NCBI GenBank assembly: GCA_022826645.1
Contig: JAJDUM010000092.1
Coordinates: forward strand, 1 to 64,000
Length of the DNA stretch: 64,000 bases
Direction: 5' to 3'
Origin: Candidatus Poribacteria bacterium
GTDB taxonomy: Bacteria; Poribacteria; WGA-4E; PCPOR2b
In this document: positions 1-8,510 of the stretch, one piece after another
Layout of the letters: each line of letters starts with the position of its first letter
How positions within the stretch are numbered: position 1 is the stretch's first letter
Program-made: the position numbers and the translations under genes
The notes under the pieces: generated by a model
What the model saw: the letters and a program-made list of their open reading frames with translations, nothing else
Databases searched by the model: none
What the model was told of the DNA's origin: nothing

Positions 1-2
1 CA

Positions 3-119
3 AATGGTCTAATCACCCAACGTTTACCACGCGCTATTCATGCCGTTACTGCCGCTGGGTTTGAGATTAAGGTTGTTTTGTTTCTCATTGCTACCATGAT
101 TACACTCATCATTAAATAA
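3..119 (+). CDS. C-terminal fragment of an unidentified protein (possible transposase tail)
   Basis: An open frame enters from the left edge and ends at TAA 117-119, giving 38 residues that finish in a hydrophobic stretch (VVLFLIATMITLII) and a terminal Lys. The tail, with a basic segment followed by a hydrophobic helix, looks like the C-terminus of some IS4-type transposases, but it is too short to assign. A repeat motif shared with other intergenic regions (ACTAGCAACTTGCGTTA, 123-139) follows at once. The upstream part of the gene lies outside the window. Confidence 0.35.
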   Translation, partial: NGLITQRLPRAIHAVTAAGFEIKVVLFLIATMITLIIK

Positions 120-195
120 AACACTAGCAACTTGCGTTATCCTACCACAATTATTCAGGGTTAATCAGCTGCACAACCGCAAGACGCTTTGATCC

Positions 196-1197
196 TTAAT
201 GCAAGTGGTTTGGCAGGTTACGCACTGCTTCAATGATTCGATCCTCCAGATCATCAGCGTCGCTGTCCGGCACACGGTTGTGTTTGTCCATCCAAGCGAT
301 ATTGTCGGCAACGCTCTCCACAGGGGGCGTTTCTGGCTGGAATTCGGGGATATCTCCCGCGAGTTTTGTACCGGTATAGATCTGCGTATGACCGAAGTTT
401 CCGCGTAACCCTTGGAACCGTTCTGATGCGATGGCGATGAGTGTCTCTTGGGGGACATGCACGATTTCGGCTTCGACGCCCAACGCTTGGGCGACGGTGT
501 GGTGCCATTCGTCCCATGTCCGTGCTTGTGGATGGACGATGTTGTAGACTTGACCAAGACACTCCGATCTGCCGAGTGCTTCTGCGAATCCTACCCCCGC
601 GTCCCTCGATGAAAGGAACTGGAAGTAGTTCAGGCCGTCCCCCGCTGAGAGGATCGGCTTGCCTTTACGCAGGCGGTCGATCCAACTCCCGTCGCCCCCG
701 ACCTGTCGATGTACCTGCATTCCGGGACCGTGTGTGTAGGAGGGTTTGAAGATTGTTACGGGAAAACCGTCTTCGGCATGTGCCTCCAAGAGTAGTTTGT
801 CTGCTGCGATTTTACCGCGCCCGTAATCAGAAGTTCCGTTCAGGGGTGCGGTTTCAGGGATGTTAACGCCGCTAAACGGGAACGGCGGTCCGTAGGTCAT
901 GACCGTTGAACAGTGTATAAATGCGTCCACCCGTCCACGAAATGCTCGCAGCGCAGAGGTAGCATCGTCAGCGTTATAGGAGATCATGTCGATGACGGCG
1001 TCAAACTTTTCGCTGTGCATCCTACTCTCGAAAGCGTCACGGTCACGTCGATCCCCGTGGATGATCTGTATATCCGGTGGTGGTGGATCTGGATGCTGCC
1101 CACGATTGAACATCACCACTTCGTGATTCCGGTTGAGCAGCGCTGCCACAATTCCACGGCTGATATTTCCGGTGCCACCAATAATCAATACTTTCAT
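196..1197 (-). CDS. NAD-dependent epimerase/dehydratase family protein
   Basis: Extended short-chain dehydrogenase/reductase of 333 residues. The N-terminus carries the Rossmann nucleotide-binding motif GGTGNISRG (residues 7-15) after a beta strand, and a YGRGK segment fits the catalytic YxxxK pair. The residue pattern suggests a nucleotide-sugar or isoflavone-reductase-like epimerase of the atypical SDR type; the substrate cannot be read from sequence. ATG 1197 is preceded by AAGGGGAA. The gene lies 18 bp downstream of a second SDR gene on the same strand (1216-1995), so the two probably form an operon and may act on the same substrate class. Confidence 0.85.
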   Translation of the reverse strand: MKVLIIGGTGNISRGIVAALLNRNHEVVMFNRGQHPDPPPPDIQIIHGDRRDRDAFESRMHSEKFDAVIDMISYNADDATSALRAFRGRVDAFIHCSTVMTYGPPFPFSGVNIPETAPLNGTSDYGRGKIAADKLLLEAHAEDGFPVTIFKPSYTHGPGMQVHRQVGGDGSWIDRLRKGKPILSAGDGLNYFQFLSSRDAGVGFAEALGRSECLGQVYNIVHPQARTWDEWHHTVAQALGVEAEIVHVPQETLIAIASERFQGLRGNFGHTQIYTGTKLAGDIPEFQPETPPVESVADNIAWMDKHNRVPDSDADDLEDRIIEAVRNLPNHLH

Positions 1198-1215
1198 GAT
1201 TTTAACACTTTCCCC

Positions 1216-1995
1216 TTAACCGCTGTTCTCTGGGATTTCGGGCCAATTGTGTTCCGGGCGATAACCGAGTTCTTCGGCAGTCTGCTTCCAGTCGAATCGG
1301 GAATCCTCGCGCCCTGCGACCACATTGTAAGAACCGTACATCACGTCTTGGGTTTCGATTGCCAGTTCGACTGCCTGTGCGACATCGCGTGGGTCAACAT
1401 ACACAAACCACGGTTCGGTTGGCCCGGCTTGGTCTAAATTGTCCGGTGCTTTGGGACCGGGGTTATGTCCATCGCCTTCAATAACACCGGGACGCAGATG
1501 GATGATGCTGAACCCGTGCGCTTGATAGTAAGCTTCTCCGACCTGTTCGCCTAAGTATTTCGCAAGTGCATAGTACAGTCCACCCGAACTGAACTGGAAC
1601 GGTTCACCGACCCGGTAAGGCAGTTCGCTCTCCGGAAGCGGCGTACAGGCGGATATACTCGAAATGTTGACGAGTCTTTGTACACCACCCACCGCACAGG
1701 CTTCGGCAACATTCCACGTCCCCTTGACCATTACATCGGCGAATAGCCATGCTGGCTTGTCGAAACGCTCGCGCACCAACGCCACAAGGTGGACAACGGC
1801 ATCGTGGTCTTCACAAACCTTTTCAATCTCTGCGTAGTTCGTTATGTCAGCCTGCATAAAGGGCAGATCTTTGAATTCCGATTTTGGCTCGACCCTATCG
1901 GTGAGCGTGAGTTCATATTTGGATCGGAGTCGCTCGATGATGAAGCCGGCGAGATAGCCCGCTGCGCCGGTGATGAGAATTTTCCTGATTTTCAT
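1216..1995 (-). CDS. NAD-dependent epimerase/dehydratase family protein
   Basis: A 259-residue extended SDR. It starts with a Rossmann strand and the glycine motif GAAGYLAG, has the acidic residue region for cofactor binding (MQADITN) and the catalytic YYALAK (YxxxK). It is shorter than typical UDP-sugar epimerases (300-340 residues), which suggests a reduced C-terminal substrate domain. It is the first gene of a likely two-gene operon with the SDR at 196-1197. A GGGAGG stretch lies about 14 bases before ATG 1995, rather far for an SD. The substrate is unknown. Confidence 0.85.
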   Translation of the reverse strand: MKIRKILITGAAGYLAGFIIERLRSKYELTLTDRVEPKSEFKDLPFMQADITNYAEIEKVCEDHDAVVHLVALVRERFDKPAWLFADVMVKGTWNVAEACAVGGVQRLVNISSISACTPLPESELPYRVGEPFQFSSGGLYYALAKYLGEQVGEAYYQAHGFSIIHLRPGVIEGDGHNPGPKAPDNLDQAGPTEPWFVYVDPRDVAQAVELAIETQDVMYGSYNVVAGREDSRFDWKQTAEELGYRPEHNWPEIPENSG

Positions 1996-2493
1996 GCGTT
2001 AATTTTTTCCTCCCTAGCAGAATAGGGGTTTTATGGTAGATTTCATAATTATAGCGGACCTTAGAATTAACGTAAGTTGTTAGTTATCTGATGGAGGGTT
2101 ACAAGACCTGTCCCTACAGCGATCCATCACCCACCCTACACGCGTATTTTGCCAAAAGTTAGCTAATGTTAGGTTTTGTGAGTTATTGTCGATAATTACC
2201 AAAGTCACCGGCAGTGATGCAAACCACATGTCGCCCCGCTGGGGCTTGGGGCATTGGTCTATCAATGTGCTATAAACATGTCGCCCCGCTGGGGCTAAAG
2301 ACGACGCTGTTACGTACTTGACTATGGCGAATTCTACAATTAATTATACACCTTCGACGTACAACTAATTATACACCTTCGACGTACAACTAACCCCCTA
2401 AATCCCACCCCCGATGAATCGGGACAGGCGGGGCAGGCTAAGTCGGCACCGGTGCGGTTGGAAACCGCACCTACCGGAGGCAAAAGTGTCTAT
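1996..2493. repeat. Intergenic region built of several palindromic and tandem repeats
   Basis: No credible gene is present. Visible elements: a motif resembling the MITE terminus found at 35479-35638 (TATGGTAGATTT at 2032-2043 and CTTAGAATTAAC near 2060-2071); AACGTAAGTTGTTAG just after it; two copies of TGTCGCCCCGCTGGGGCT (2229-2246 and 2279-2296), each a short GC hairpin; a perfect 25-bp tandem duplication at 2341-2365 and 2366-2390; a CCGATGAATCGGG palindrome near 2411; and the hairpin GGTGCGGTT-GGA-AACCGCACC at 2451-2471. The same motifs recur in other intergenic regions of the window. Confidence 0.8.
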
Positions 2494-2514
2494 TTATTTT
2501 TCGATTTCACCATA
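2451..2514. repeat. Partial MITE-like element overlapping the 3' end of the oxidoreductase gene
   Basis: The GC hairpin GGTGCGGTT/AACCGCACC (2451-2471, followed by TACCGG) is succeeded by AGTGTCTATTTATTTTTCGA and then TTTCACCATA, the reverse complement of a terminus that also borders the elements at 35479-35638 and 49472-49580. The terminus supplies the stop codon of the gene ending at 2494. No matching left terminus is obvious close by, so the copy may be partial. Confidence 0.6.
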
Positions 2515-3507
2515 ATCAACCTTTACAAAGCCGCCGGTGTCTTGACTTGTGACGGCTGCTTCAACTAATGCGAGGGTGTGCAGCGCGTCCCCAAAGTCTG
2601 AACGGATTAGCGAACGATCGCCTGTTTCGATGGCGCGAAGCCACGCATGATACTTATCAAGACCAAGGCTATTTTCAGTGGGCACCGGTTCATTAAATTC
2701 GTTTCCGTGCAGATGGCCGACGATTCGGTCACCGTTGCGACCTCCCTGAGCATCTGCCCGAAGGCGTAGGTGCGGACCAATAACCTCTAACTCGAAACCG
2801 TTTCCTTTCGTGCCGCAGTGGTTCATGTGCGTACCGAAGACACCGTTGTCGAGTTCGTACATCATCTGGAGGGCGTTTTCAGCGTCAAACTCGGTTCGGT
2901 CTGGCGCCATATTTTTCGCACCGATTGCGTGCGCTTGAACCGGCTTGGTGTTTCCCATGACAAAGCGAGCACAATCGAGGATATGAATCGCTTGTTCAGC
3001 GATAGGACCTCCGCTGATTTGGCGCTGTAGGAACCACGGTGACATCCGAAAGCTGAGGTAATAGTCGACGGTACAGACTGTGTGAACGAGATGCACCGTT
3101 TCAGCCGCCAATAACTCTCGGAGTCGTTCATAGATGGAGCCGTAGCGTAGCTGAAAGCTTACCGCAGCAATCACCCCCGCGCTCTCGATCTGGGCAAGGC
3201 ACGCACGTCCCTCAGCCATGTTTAAGGCGGGCGGTTTTTCAATCATCAGGTGGATACCACGTTCACAAGCCCTCCGTACCGGCTCAAGTCGCACAGGGGG
3301 CGGTGTGGTGATGACCAATCCATCCATTTCAACATCAAAGAACCGATCAAGGTCATCCGTCGCGATTTTCGCGCCCCCTTTCGTCGCAAGTTCCTGTGCC
3401 GCCGGTAGATGGACATCGTGAACTGCAACAACTTCTGCGCGGTAGTCAGCAATTCTCTCTTGATGGCGGTTTCCCATCACTCCGGCACCGGTGATTCCAA
3501 TTTTCAT
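2494..3507 (-). CDS. Gfo/Idh/MocA family oxidoreductase
   Basis: NAD(P)-dependent oxidoreductase of 337 residues from the second of two adjacent Met codons, which sits 7-8 bases after the SD AGGAGGG. The N-terminal Rossmann domain has GITGAGVMG; the family signature EKPPAL follows the strand ending in LMI and contains the catalytic-site Lys. The C-terminal alpha/beta domain begins around residue 125. The family oxidises or reduces sugars, inositols and related alcohols; the substrate here is unknown. The last codons and stop (YGEIEK then TAA) lie inside a repeat terminus (2485-2514) shared with MITE-like elements, so the C-terminal tail may have been rewritten by an insertion. Confidence 0.88.
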   Translation of the reverse strand: MKIGITGAGVMGNRHQERIADYRAEVVAVHDVHLPAAQELATKGGAKIATDDLDRFFDVEMDGLVITTPPPVRLEPVRRACERGIHLMIEKPPALNMAEGRACLAQIESAGVIAAVSFQLRYGSIYERLRELLAAETVHLVHTVCTVDYYLSFRMSPWFLQRQISGGPIAEQAIHILDCARFVMGNTKPVQAHAIGAKNMAPDRTEFDAENALQMMYELDNGVFGTHMNHCGTKGNGFELEVIGPHLRLRADAQGGRNGDRIVGHLHGNEFNEPVPTENSLGLDKYHAWLRAIETGDRSLIRSDFGDALHTLALVEAAVTSQDTGGFVKVDYGEIEK

Positions 3508-3553
3508 CATGTTCCCTCCTCGTACCTCGTGCCAAAGGACATCCTTTAGGACT

Positions 3554-3617
3554 TATAGTGGATCTTAGAATTAATGAGATACTCCAAACCGGTGCGGTTA
3601 GAAACCGCACCTACCGG
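3554..3617. repeat. MITE-like terminus plus GC-hairpin core
   Basis: The terminus TATAGTGGATCTTAGAATTA starting at 3554 leads into the hairpin core GGTGCGGTTAGAAACCGCAC (3591-3610) and CTACCGG. It is followed by several CCCCGATxxATC palindromic units (about 3620-3670) before the next gene. The arrangement matches one end of the elements at 35479-35638 and 49472-49580; the opposite terminus is not visible here. Confidence 0.6.
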
Positions 3618-3726
3618 TCCCGATACATCCCCGATACATCCCCGATGAATCCCCGATAAATCGGGACAGGCGGGACTCCGACAAGCCGAGAGCAGGCAGG
3701 CGGGCAACTACAAGATGTGGTGGTTC

Positions 3727-4917
3727 TTACAGCCATCCGGCAACTTCCCAGATTACGCTCGATCGGCTGAAGGGTGCATCCTTGAGCGCTTCGACTCCCG
3801 AAATCGGATGTCCCCCATATTTACGCTCATACGCTTCATGGATCTGGCGTTCGAGACCTGTCATTTCCTCAATTGGTAACGTTACCCATGCGCTCCCGCG
3901 TCTGGCGCTCTCTCTAATAGCAATCCACAATTCGAGATCTCGCCGGGCATTGATCGGTCCGTATGCAGGCTCAATACCCTCCGTCACAGCGCGATACATA
4001 CTGTGGAGGATGCTCGCTTTGGCAACGTCGTCCGATGCAGAGATTTTATATTTTGCAAATGGATTTGACCATACGATCGGCGGAGAGGTGTCTATCCGAA
4101 CATGGTCTAACACCCCTTCGCCGTCAACCTCTGTATAGACATCTTCAATTTGGTAACTTCCGCCATCGTTGTAAAGGGTCAGCTGGTCCCCGGAGAGATG
4201 CCCATCCATGCCCTCAATCTCCCAGTGGCTGCCACGTGCTCCCGGCGGTGGCATCTCGTAGAGGCAGGTGATCCCTCCGGGAAACTCAACGATACCGGAC
4301 TCCCACCACCGTGTCGTCATTGCTTCGTCGCCGTAGCCGGTGTAGGGGTGTGTCGGTGCTTCGGCTGCGTATCCCAAGGCACGTATCGGCTCGCAGCCGA
4401 GGATCATGCGAACCGCGTTGATGCCGTGATAGCTGCCGGATGCGTACCAGAGCCGCGCATGTCGAATCTTTCCGAGTAGCCCTGCTCGGACAATCTTCTG
4501 TTTCAACTGTTCACGGGGCCAATGCCAGACGTTCTCGGCGATTTCGTATTTGACGCCGTTTTCCTGGCACGCCTCGGTTATGGCGTCCGCAATCGGCAAC
4601 GAGACAGCGATGGGAATTTCGGTGATGACGTTGATACGATGTTTGGCGACCGTCATCGCCATAACGTTGAGTGAATCGGTTGGTGTCAGACAAAAGACTA
4701 CATCCGGTTTTTCGGACTGAATCATGTCCTCAACATCTGTGTATTGTGCTGGAATGTCGTAGGTTTCGGCTGCCGCACGGCACGCCTCGGCATTTCTGTC
4801 GCAGATAGCGCAGAACGTATAGAGGTCGGTCAGTTTCTTAATGACCGCTTGATAGCCGCGCGAGCGGGAGGTTTCGTAAGCCCCCGCACCGATTACAGCG
4901 ATTCGTAAAGGGTTCAT
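3727..4917 (-). CDS. Gfo/Idh/MocA family oxidoreductase
   Basis: A 396-residue dinucleotide-dependent oxidoreductase. ATG 4917 was chosen over the upstream TTG because GGAGA lies 7 bases before it. The Rossmann motif VIGAGAYETSRSRG is slightly unusual, with extra residues after the glycine motif as in a subset of this family. The family signature appears as TEIPIAVSLP, with Ile-Pro where EKP is usual, so the canonical catalytic-site Lys is absent or displaced. The C-terminal half contains a YASGSYHGINAVR segment with a possible catalytic His. It may be a diverged member or have another activity. It is a separate unit from the oxidoreductase at 2494-3507. Confidence 0.8.
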   Translation of the reverse strand: MNPLRIAVIGAGAYETSRSRGYQAVIKKLTDLYTFCAICDRNAEACRAAAETYDIPAQYTDVEDMIQSEKPDVVFCLTPTDSLNVMAMTVAKHRINVITEIPIAVSLPIADAITEACQENGVKYEIAENVWHWPREQLKQKIVRAGLLGKIRHARLWYASGSYHGINAVRMILGCEPIRALGYAAEAPTHPYTGYGDEAMTTRWWESGIVEFPGGITCLYEMPPPGARGSHWEIEGMDGHLSGDQLTLYNDGGSYQIEDVYTEVDGEGVLDHVRIDTSPPIVWSNPFAKYKISASDDVAKASILHSMYRAVTEGIEPAYGPINARRDLELWIAIRESARRGSAWVTLPIEEMTGLERQIHEAYERKYGGHPISGVEALKDAPFSRSSVIWEVAGWL

Positions 4918-5024
4918 CAATCGTTCTCCGAATGAGTGAAATTATTGAAGCAAGTTGGGATTTCGAGAGGATAAGTCTTCATGGTTTAATCGCGTAATGC
5001 GTAATACGTAAGGAGGTTATTTTT

Positions 5025-6020
5025 TTAACGATTCCTTCCGGACAGCGTTTGGATCAACCACGGCAGTGATTGTTCCCCTGAAAAGAGGTGTCCGGCATCA
5101 AATTCTTGGAGTGTGATCTGATCGTTGGCATTCGCAGCACGGTAGATCCGCTGTGTCATCCCAAAGGCGGGGTGTACCGGGCGGCTAACGTCCTCTGTCC
5201 CCCATTCCACAAAGATTGGGCGCGGCGCGATGAGTCCCGCGATATCGGGCATCTCACAAAGTTCGCCGATGCCTTTCGGGTGATGGCAGACACAGTGTCC
5301 AAACCATGAGGTCTGTGCAAAGGTAGTAAAATAGCCACTCAACACCGCTGCCTGAACCCGCTCATCCAGTGCGGCGTGGACGATGCCGAGCCAGCACCCG
5401 CCGGACAAGCCTGCAATCCCGATCCGCGTTTTGTCTACCTCCGGCAGGCTTTGGAGATAGTCCACACCCCGCATTAGATCGTAGACCCGATAGCCTGTCA
5501 GATCGTATCCGAGATAGTTCAGGCGTCGCCAGAGGAAGTCACAACCGCCCGACGGGTGAGCGCGTTCGCCCATACCAGCGTTATCGGGACACAGTGTGAT
5601 AACACCCTGCTCCGCGAGATCTCGACCGTAGGGGGAACCGAACTCTCCATCACCGGAGATGACACTCTCTTTGCCGTCCGGCACATGTCCGTGGATGCAG
5701 AGAACAGCTGGCGTCTTTGCCGTCGCGCCCTTAGGGATTGATAGATAAGCGGGGATCGGCGTGTCCGCTCGCGAATGGTAGATCACTTTGTGGATCGTAA
5801 TCTTATCGGACGATTCAGTAGCGACGATCCGCGGATTTAGGGGAACCGCTTCGTCCGGGAAAGGTCCAAGCTGCTCTCGCAGTTCGGGGAGCAGTTGGGC
5901 TCGCCAATCCTGCCACGCATCAACCGTATCCCCATCAAACGATAAACGGGGGCTGTGGTTTGGGAAATTGTGATCGAGTAACTCTGCCGATGAAAGCTGT
6001 ATTTCAGATGGTGGAGACAT
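5025..6020 (-). CDS. Alpha/beta hydrolase (acetyl xylan esterase-like dienelactone hydrolase family)
   Basis: A 331-residue serine hydrolase without a signal peptide, so probably cytoplasmic. Visible features: CIHGH oxyanion-hole region around residue 111, nucleophile elbow GLSGG near residue 206, an acidic residue after WGTEDVSRP, and the catalytic His in DAGHLF near the C-terminus. This order and the long N-terminal cap match the Abhydrolase_7/acetyl-xylan-esterase-like group, which acts on ester bonds of plant or algal polymers; the exact substrate is unknown. It is flanked by repeat DNA at 6044-6178 upstream and runs in the same direction as the oxidoreductase genes. Confidence 0.8.
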   Translation of the reverse strand: MSPPSEIQLSSAELLDHNFPNHSPRLSFDGDTVDAWQDWRAQLLPELREQLGPFPDEAVPLNPRIVATESSDKITIHKVIYHSRADTPIPAYLSIPKGATAKTPAVLCIHGHVPDGKESVISGDGEFGSPYGRDLAEQGVITLCPDNAGMGERAHPSGGCDFLWRRLNYLGYDLTGYRVYDLMRGVDYLQSLPEVDKTRIGIAGLSGGCWLGIVHAALDERVQAAVLSGYFTTFAQTSWFGHCVCHHPKGIGELCEMPDIAGLIAPRPIFVEWGTEDVSRPVHPAFGMTQRIYRAANANDQITLQEFDAGHLFSGEQSLPWLIQTLSGRNR

Positions 6021-6043
6021 GGCTTAAATTTCTTTCTATATAG

Positions 6044-6178
6044 AACGTAAGTTGCTAGAGAATCTGTAGATTCTGTACACCTGTCGGCCCACTGGGGCTA
6101 TGGGTCGGGCAAGATGCCCGACCTACAAGGTATAGGGATCAATTTTATCGTGCCGCACATTACCAGCAACTTAGATTA
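6044..6178. repeat. Palindromic intergenic repeat unit with AAGTTGCTAG ends
   Basis: Opposed motifs AACGTAAGTTGCTAGAG (6044-6060) and CAGCAACTTAG (6164-6174) bracket two variants of repeats found elsewhere: CTGTCGGCCCACTGGGGCT (compare 2229-2246) and GTCGGGCAAGATGCCCGAC (compare 20416-20440). The stop of the DUF5916 gene abuts the right end. Similar AAGTTGCTAG ends occur near 123-139, 2067, 11580, 31385 and 56405. Confidence 0.65.
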
Positions 6179-8434
6179 CTAGAGATTCCAGAGATAAGAA
6201 ACTTTGAACACCACGACTCTATCGCCTAACTGTAACTCCCCTTTATTGGTGCGCCAATCCTCATTATACGCAAGGAAGATATGGCTTTTAGGGCTATATT
6301 CCCAACCGAAGAGGGTACTGACTAGATAGTTCTCATGGGTTTGAATCTGATAAAAAGCGGTGCGCTCACGCCCCGCTTGCGTAAATACCCTAAGAAACAG
6401 ATCCCGTGTAAACAGATAGGTGACGCGCAGAGAACTTGTGAAATACCGTCCATCGATGACATCAGCCTGCGTCAAACTCAGGGCATACCCACTTTCAAGG
6501 TCAATGGTGAAATTGCTCTGCGGACGGATAGTGGTTGAGAGGGCAAGCAGCCGTTGTTTCCCCACCGCTTGCCGTGAGAAATTGAAGTAGTTTCCTATCC
6601 CCCCATCCAAGCCAACGGAAACGGGTCGCGAAGTGTTTGTTAGAATCGAAAATTCATATCCGTCTGTCGTAAATACCTCCGTCAGTTCGACCTCGCGACT
6701 GCGTCCATAAAACACGCCAATGACCTCCCAGAAGGATTCAGTGGGTCTCCAATCCGCCGAAGTTCTGAAGTTCCAACTGATTGAATCTTCATCAAATTCC
6801 GGTGAAAGGGTTAGACCCGGATTGTCCCATTTCCAATCGTCAAAATATTTATCAGTGAACAGTCCCTGAGAAACCCTGCCGCTGACACCGAAGGAAGCAC
6901 GATGCGGTCCGAACCGAGGGATATAGGTCCCCATGAAATTCATCTGCTGCCAACCGCGGTATCTCTCTTTCCGGAGGAATCCCGTTTCATTTGCTTCAAA
7001 TAGGGGATCAATTCGTTCCATCCGCACTCTGGCGTTCCAGAGGTAGTTGCTTTGAGCAAGTTCGACGAGGTACGCTTTATTGTTTGCGTTTTCGCTGACA
7101 TTCTCTGGATCTTCGCTGGGATTAAAACTCATCGCATATTGTCCCGACAACCGATAGGTTTTCAGAAAGAACAGATCGGTGTCGAATCCTCCCACTCGAC
7201 CGTAGCCATTTTCCTCCTCAAGATGCTCTTTGTTGGCGAAGATCAGACCAACGCTGGAGCGTTGCAGGATATCCTTCTTCAGCCGGACCGTCGAATATAA
7301 CGCCTCCTCCTTGGCTTGGGACTCTTGGCCAATTTCCAGCGCCCCGAAGCTGCCTGTTTGGCTGCCGAGGATACCGAGGGAATAGCTGCCGACCTTGCCG
7401 GTCATTTTACTACCCCAAAGGATATCACCCCGACTGCCGATCCGCCGACTGTAAAAGAGTTCTAACGGTGTCTCAAAAAAGCTGTTTCCCTCGACAAAGA
7501 AAGGACGGCGCTCCGGGAAACGGGTTGGAAAGCGAGTCAGGTTAATCTCCAGCTGATCCGCCTCTACTTGTGCAAAATCTGGGTTAACGGTGACGTTTGT
7601 CTTGAGTGTACTTGTCAGATTATACTGAACATCGAGTCCTGTTCCTAATTGACCGTCGAGTGATTCCTTGTCGGACACTCCGCTTAAGGCATAGGGCGAA
7701 ATTTCAAAGGGCTTACTACCGCCGATGTCCTTCAGTCCCACCATAAGCCCGAGATCGGACATCCGTGTGGTCGCTCCGGCTTGGGTCATCTGCTTCCAAA
7801 CGGTGACCTCATCTTTTCTGCGATGCACCCGTTCAACGTCGAATCCCCATACCTGTTCCGATTTATTGGGGAAACGAAAATTTGCGAACGGGATCTTGAA
7901 TTCAGCGACCCACCCTTGTTCATCAATGCCTGTTTCTAGCCACCAGATACCTCTCCAGCTGGAGTCGGAGCGGATGTCGTCGAAACGGTAGGCATCGCTC
8001 TGGACGCCGCCGGGTGTGGTCGCAAACTTATAGCCGGTGCGATGATCATGATGCGGGTCCATGAAAAAGGATATTACGTCTGAGTCGTAGATGTTTCCAC
8101 CCCGTCGGACAATGCGGTTGACAACCTTATCAGGTGATGCATCATAGCACCGGAAGGCGACGTAGAGGTGGTGCGGGTCGTAAGCGATGTAAAACGCTGT
8201 ATCATCGGTGGCGGGTTTGCCCCGATCTGGCACGAGTTGGATGAAGCCGCTTACAGGCTTTGCCTTTTGCCACGCAGGGTCATCGAGTTTTCCGTCGATC
8301 TTCGGGGCAGGGACTCCGGGTTCAAGCCGGTAGGCTTCTACAACGTATTTTGCCGATCCGGTCTCGTGTGCACACAATGTCCCGGCGAAAAGAATGAGAA
8401 GTACAACAATATTAACAAAGATCCATCTGGGCAT
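6179..8434 (-). CDS. CBM9-like / DUF5916 outer-membrane beta-barrel protein
   Basis: A 751-residue exported protein. An N-terminal signal peptide (hydrophobic residues 6-20 ending CAHE) is followed by a CBM9-like immunoglobulin-fold domain (about 30-215; PKIDGKLDDPAWQKAK is the typical entry motif) and then a long DUF5916 region rich in alternating aromatic beta strands (about 230-751) ending in a C-terminal strand with Trp-Asn-Leu, as in outer-membrane barrels. FFVEGNSFFETP is the plug-like motif typical of DUF5916. The likely role is binding or uptake of carbohydrate at the outer membrane, by family analogy only. SD AAGGAG lies 8 bases before ATG 8434. Confidence 0.88.
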   Translation of the reverse strand: MPRWIFVNIVVLLILFAGTLCAHETGSAKYVVEAYRLEPGVPAPKIDGKLDDPAWQKAKPVSGFIQLVPDRGKPATDDTAFYIAYDPHHLYVAFRCYDASPDKVVNRIVRRGGNIYDSDVISFFMDPHHDHRTGYKFATTPGGVQSDAYRFDDIRSDSSWRGIWWLETGIDEQGWVAEFKIPFANFRFPNKSEQVWGFDVERVHRRKDEVTVWKQMTQAGATTRMSDLGLMVGLKDIGGSKPFEISPYALSGVSDKESLDGQLGTGLDVQYNLTSTLKTNVTVNPDFAQVEADQLEINLTRFPTRFPERRPFFVEGNSFFETPLELFYSRRIGSRGDILWGSKMTGKVGSYSLGILGSQTGSFGALEIGQESQAKEEALYSTVRLKKDILQRSSVGLIFANKEHLEEENGYGRVGGFDTDLFFLKTYRLSGQYAMSFNPSEDPENVSENANNKAYLVELAQSNYLWNARVRMERIDPLFEANETGFLRKERYRGWQQMNFMGTYIPRFGPHRASFGVSGRVSQGLFTDKYFDDWKWDNPGLTLSPEFDEDSISWNFRTSADWRPTESFWEVIGVFYGRSREVELTEVFTTDGYEFSILTNTSRPVSVGLDGGIGNYFNFSRQAVGKQRLLALSTTIRPQSNFTIDLESGYALSLTQADVIDGRYFTSSLRVTYLFTRDLFLRVFTQAGRERTAFYQIQTHENYLVSTLFGWEYSPKSHIFLAYNEDWRTNKGELQLGDRVVVFKVSYLWNL

Positions 8435-8510
8435 TAATCACGCTCCTTAGACTGTATTTTGGTCTGCAACCTTTTGCATAATTATAACCTAACAACCATA
8501 ATTCAGTCTT

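Noticed and set aside
2080-2265. 61-codon minus-strand frame in repeat DNA
   Set aside because: It includes the GC-hairpin repeat and has no SD.
2229-2390. Possible CRISPR array because of repeated short units
   Set aside because: Only two copies of each unit, no regular unique spacers and no cas genes in the window.
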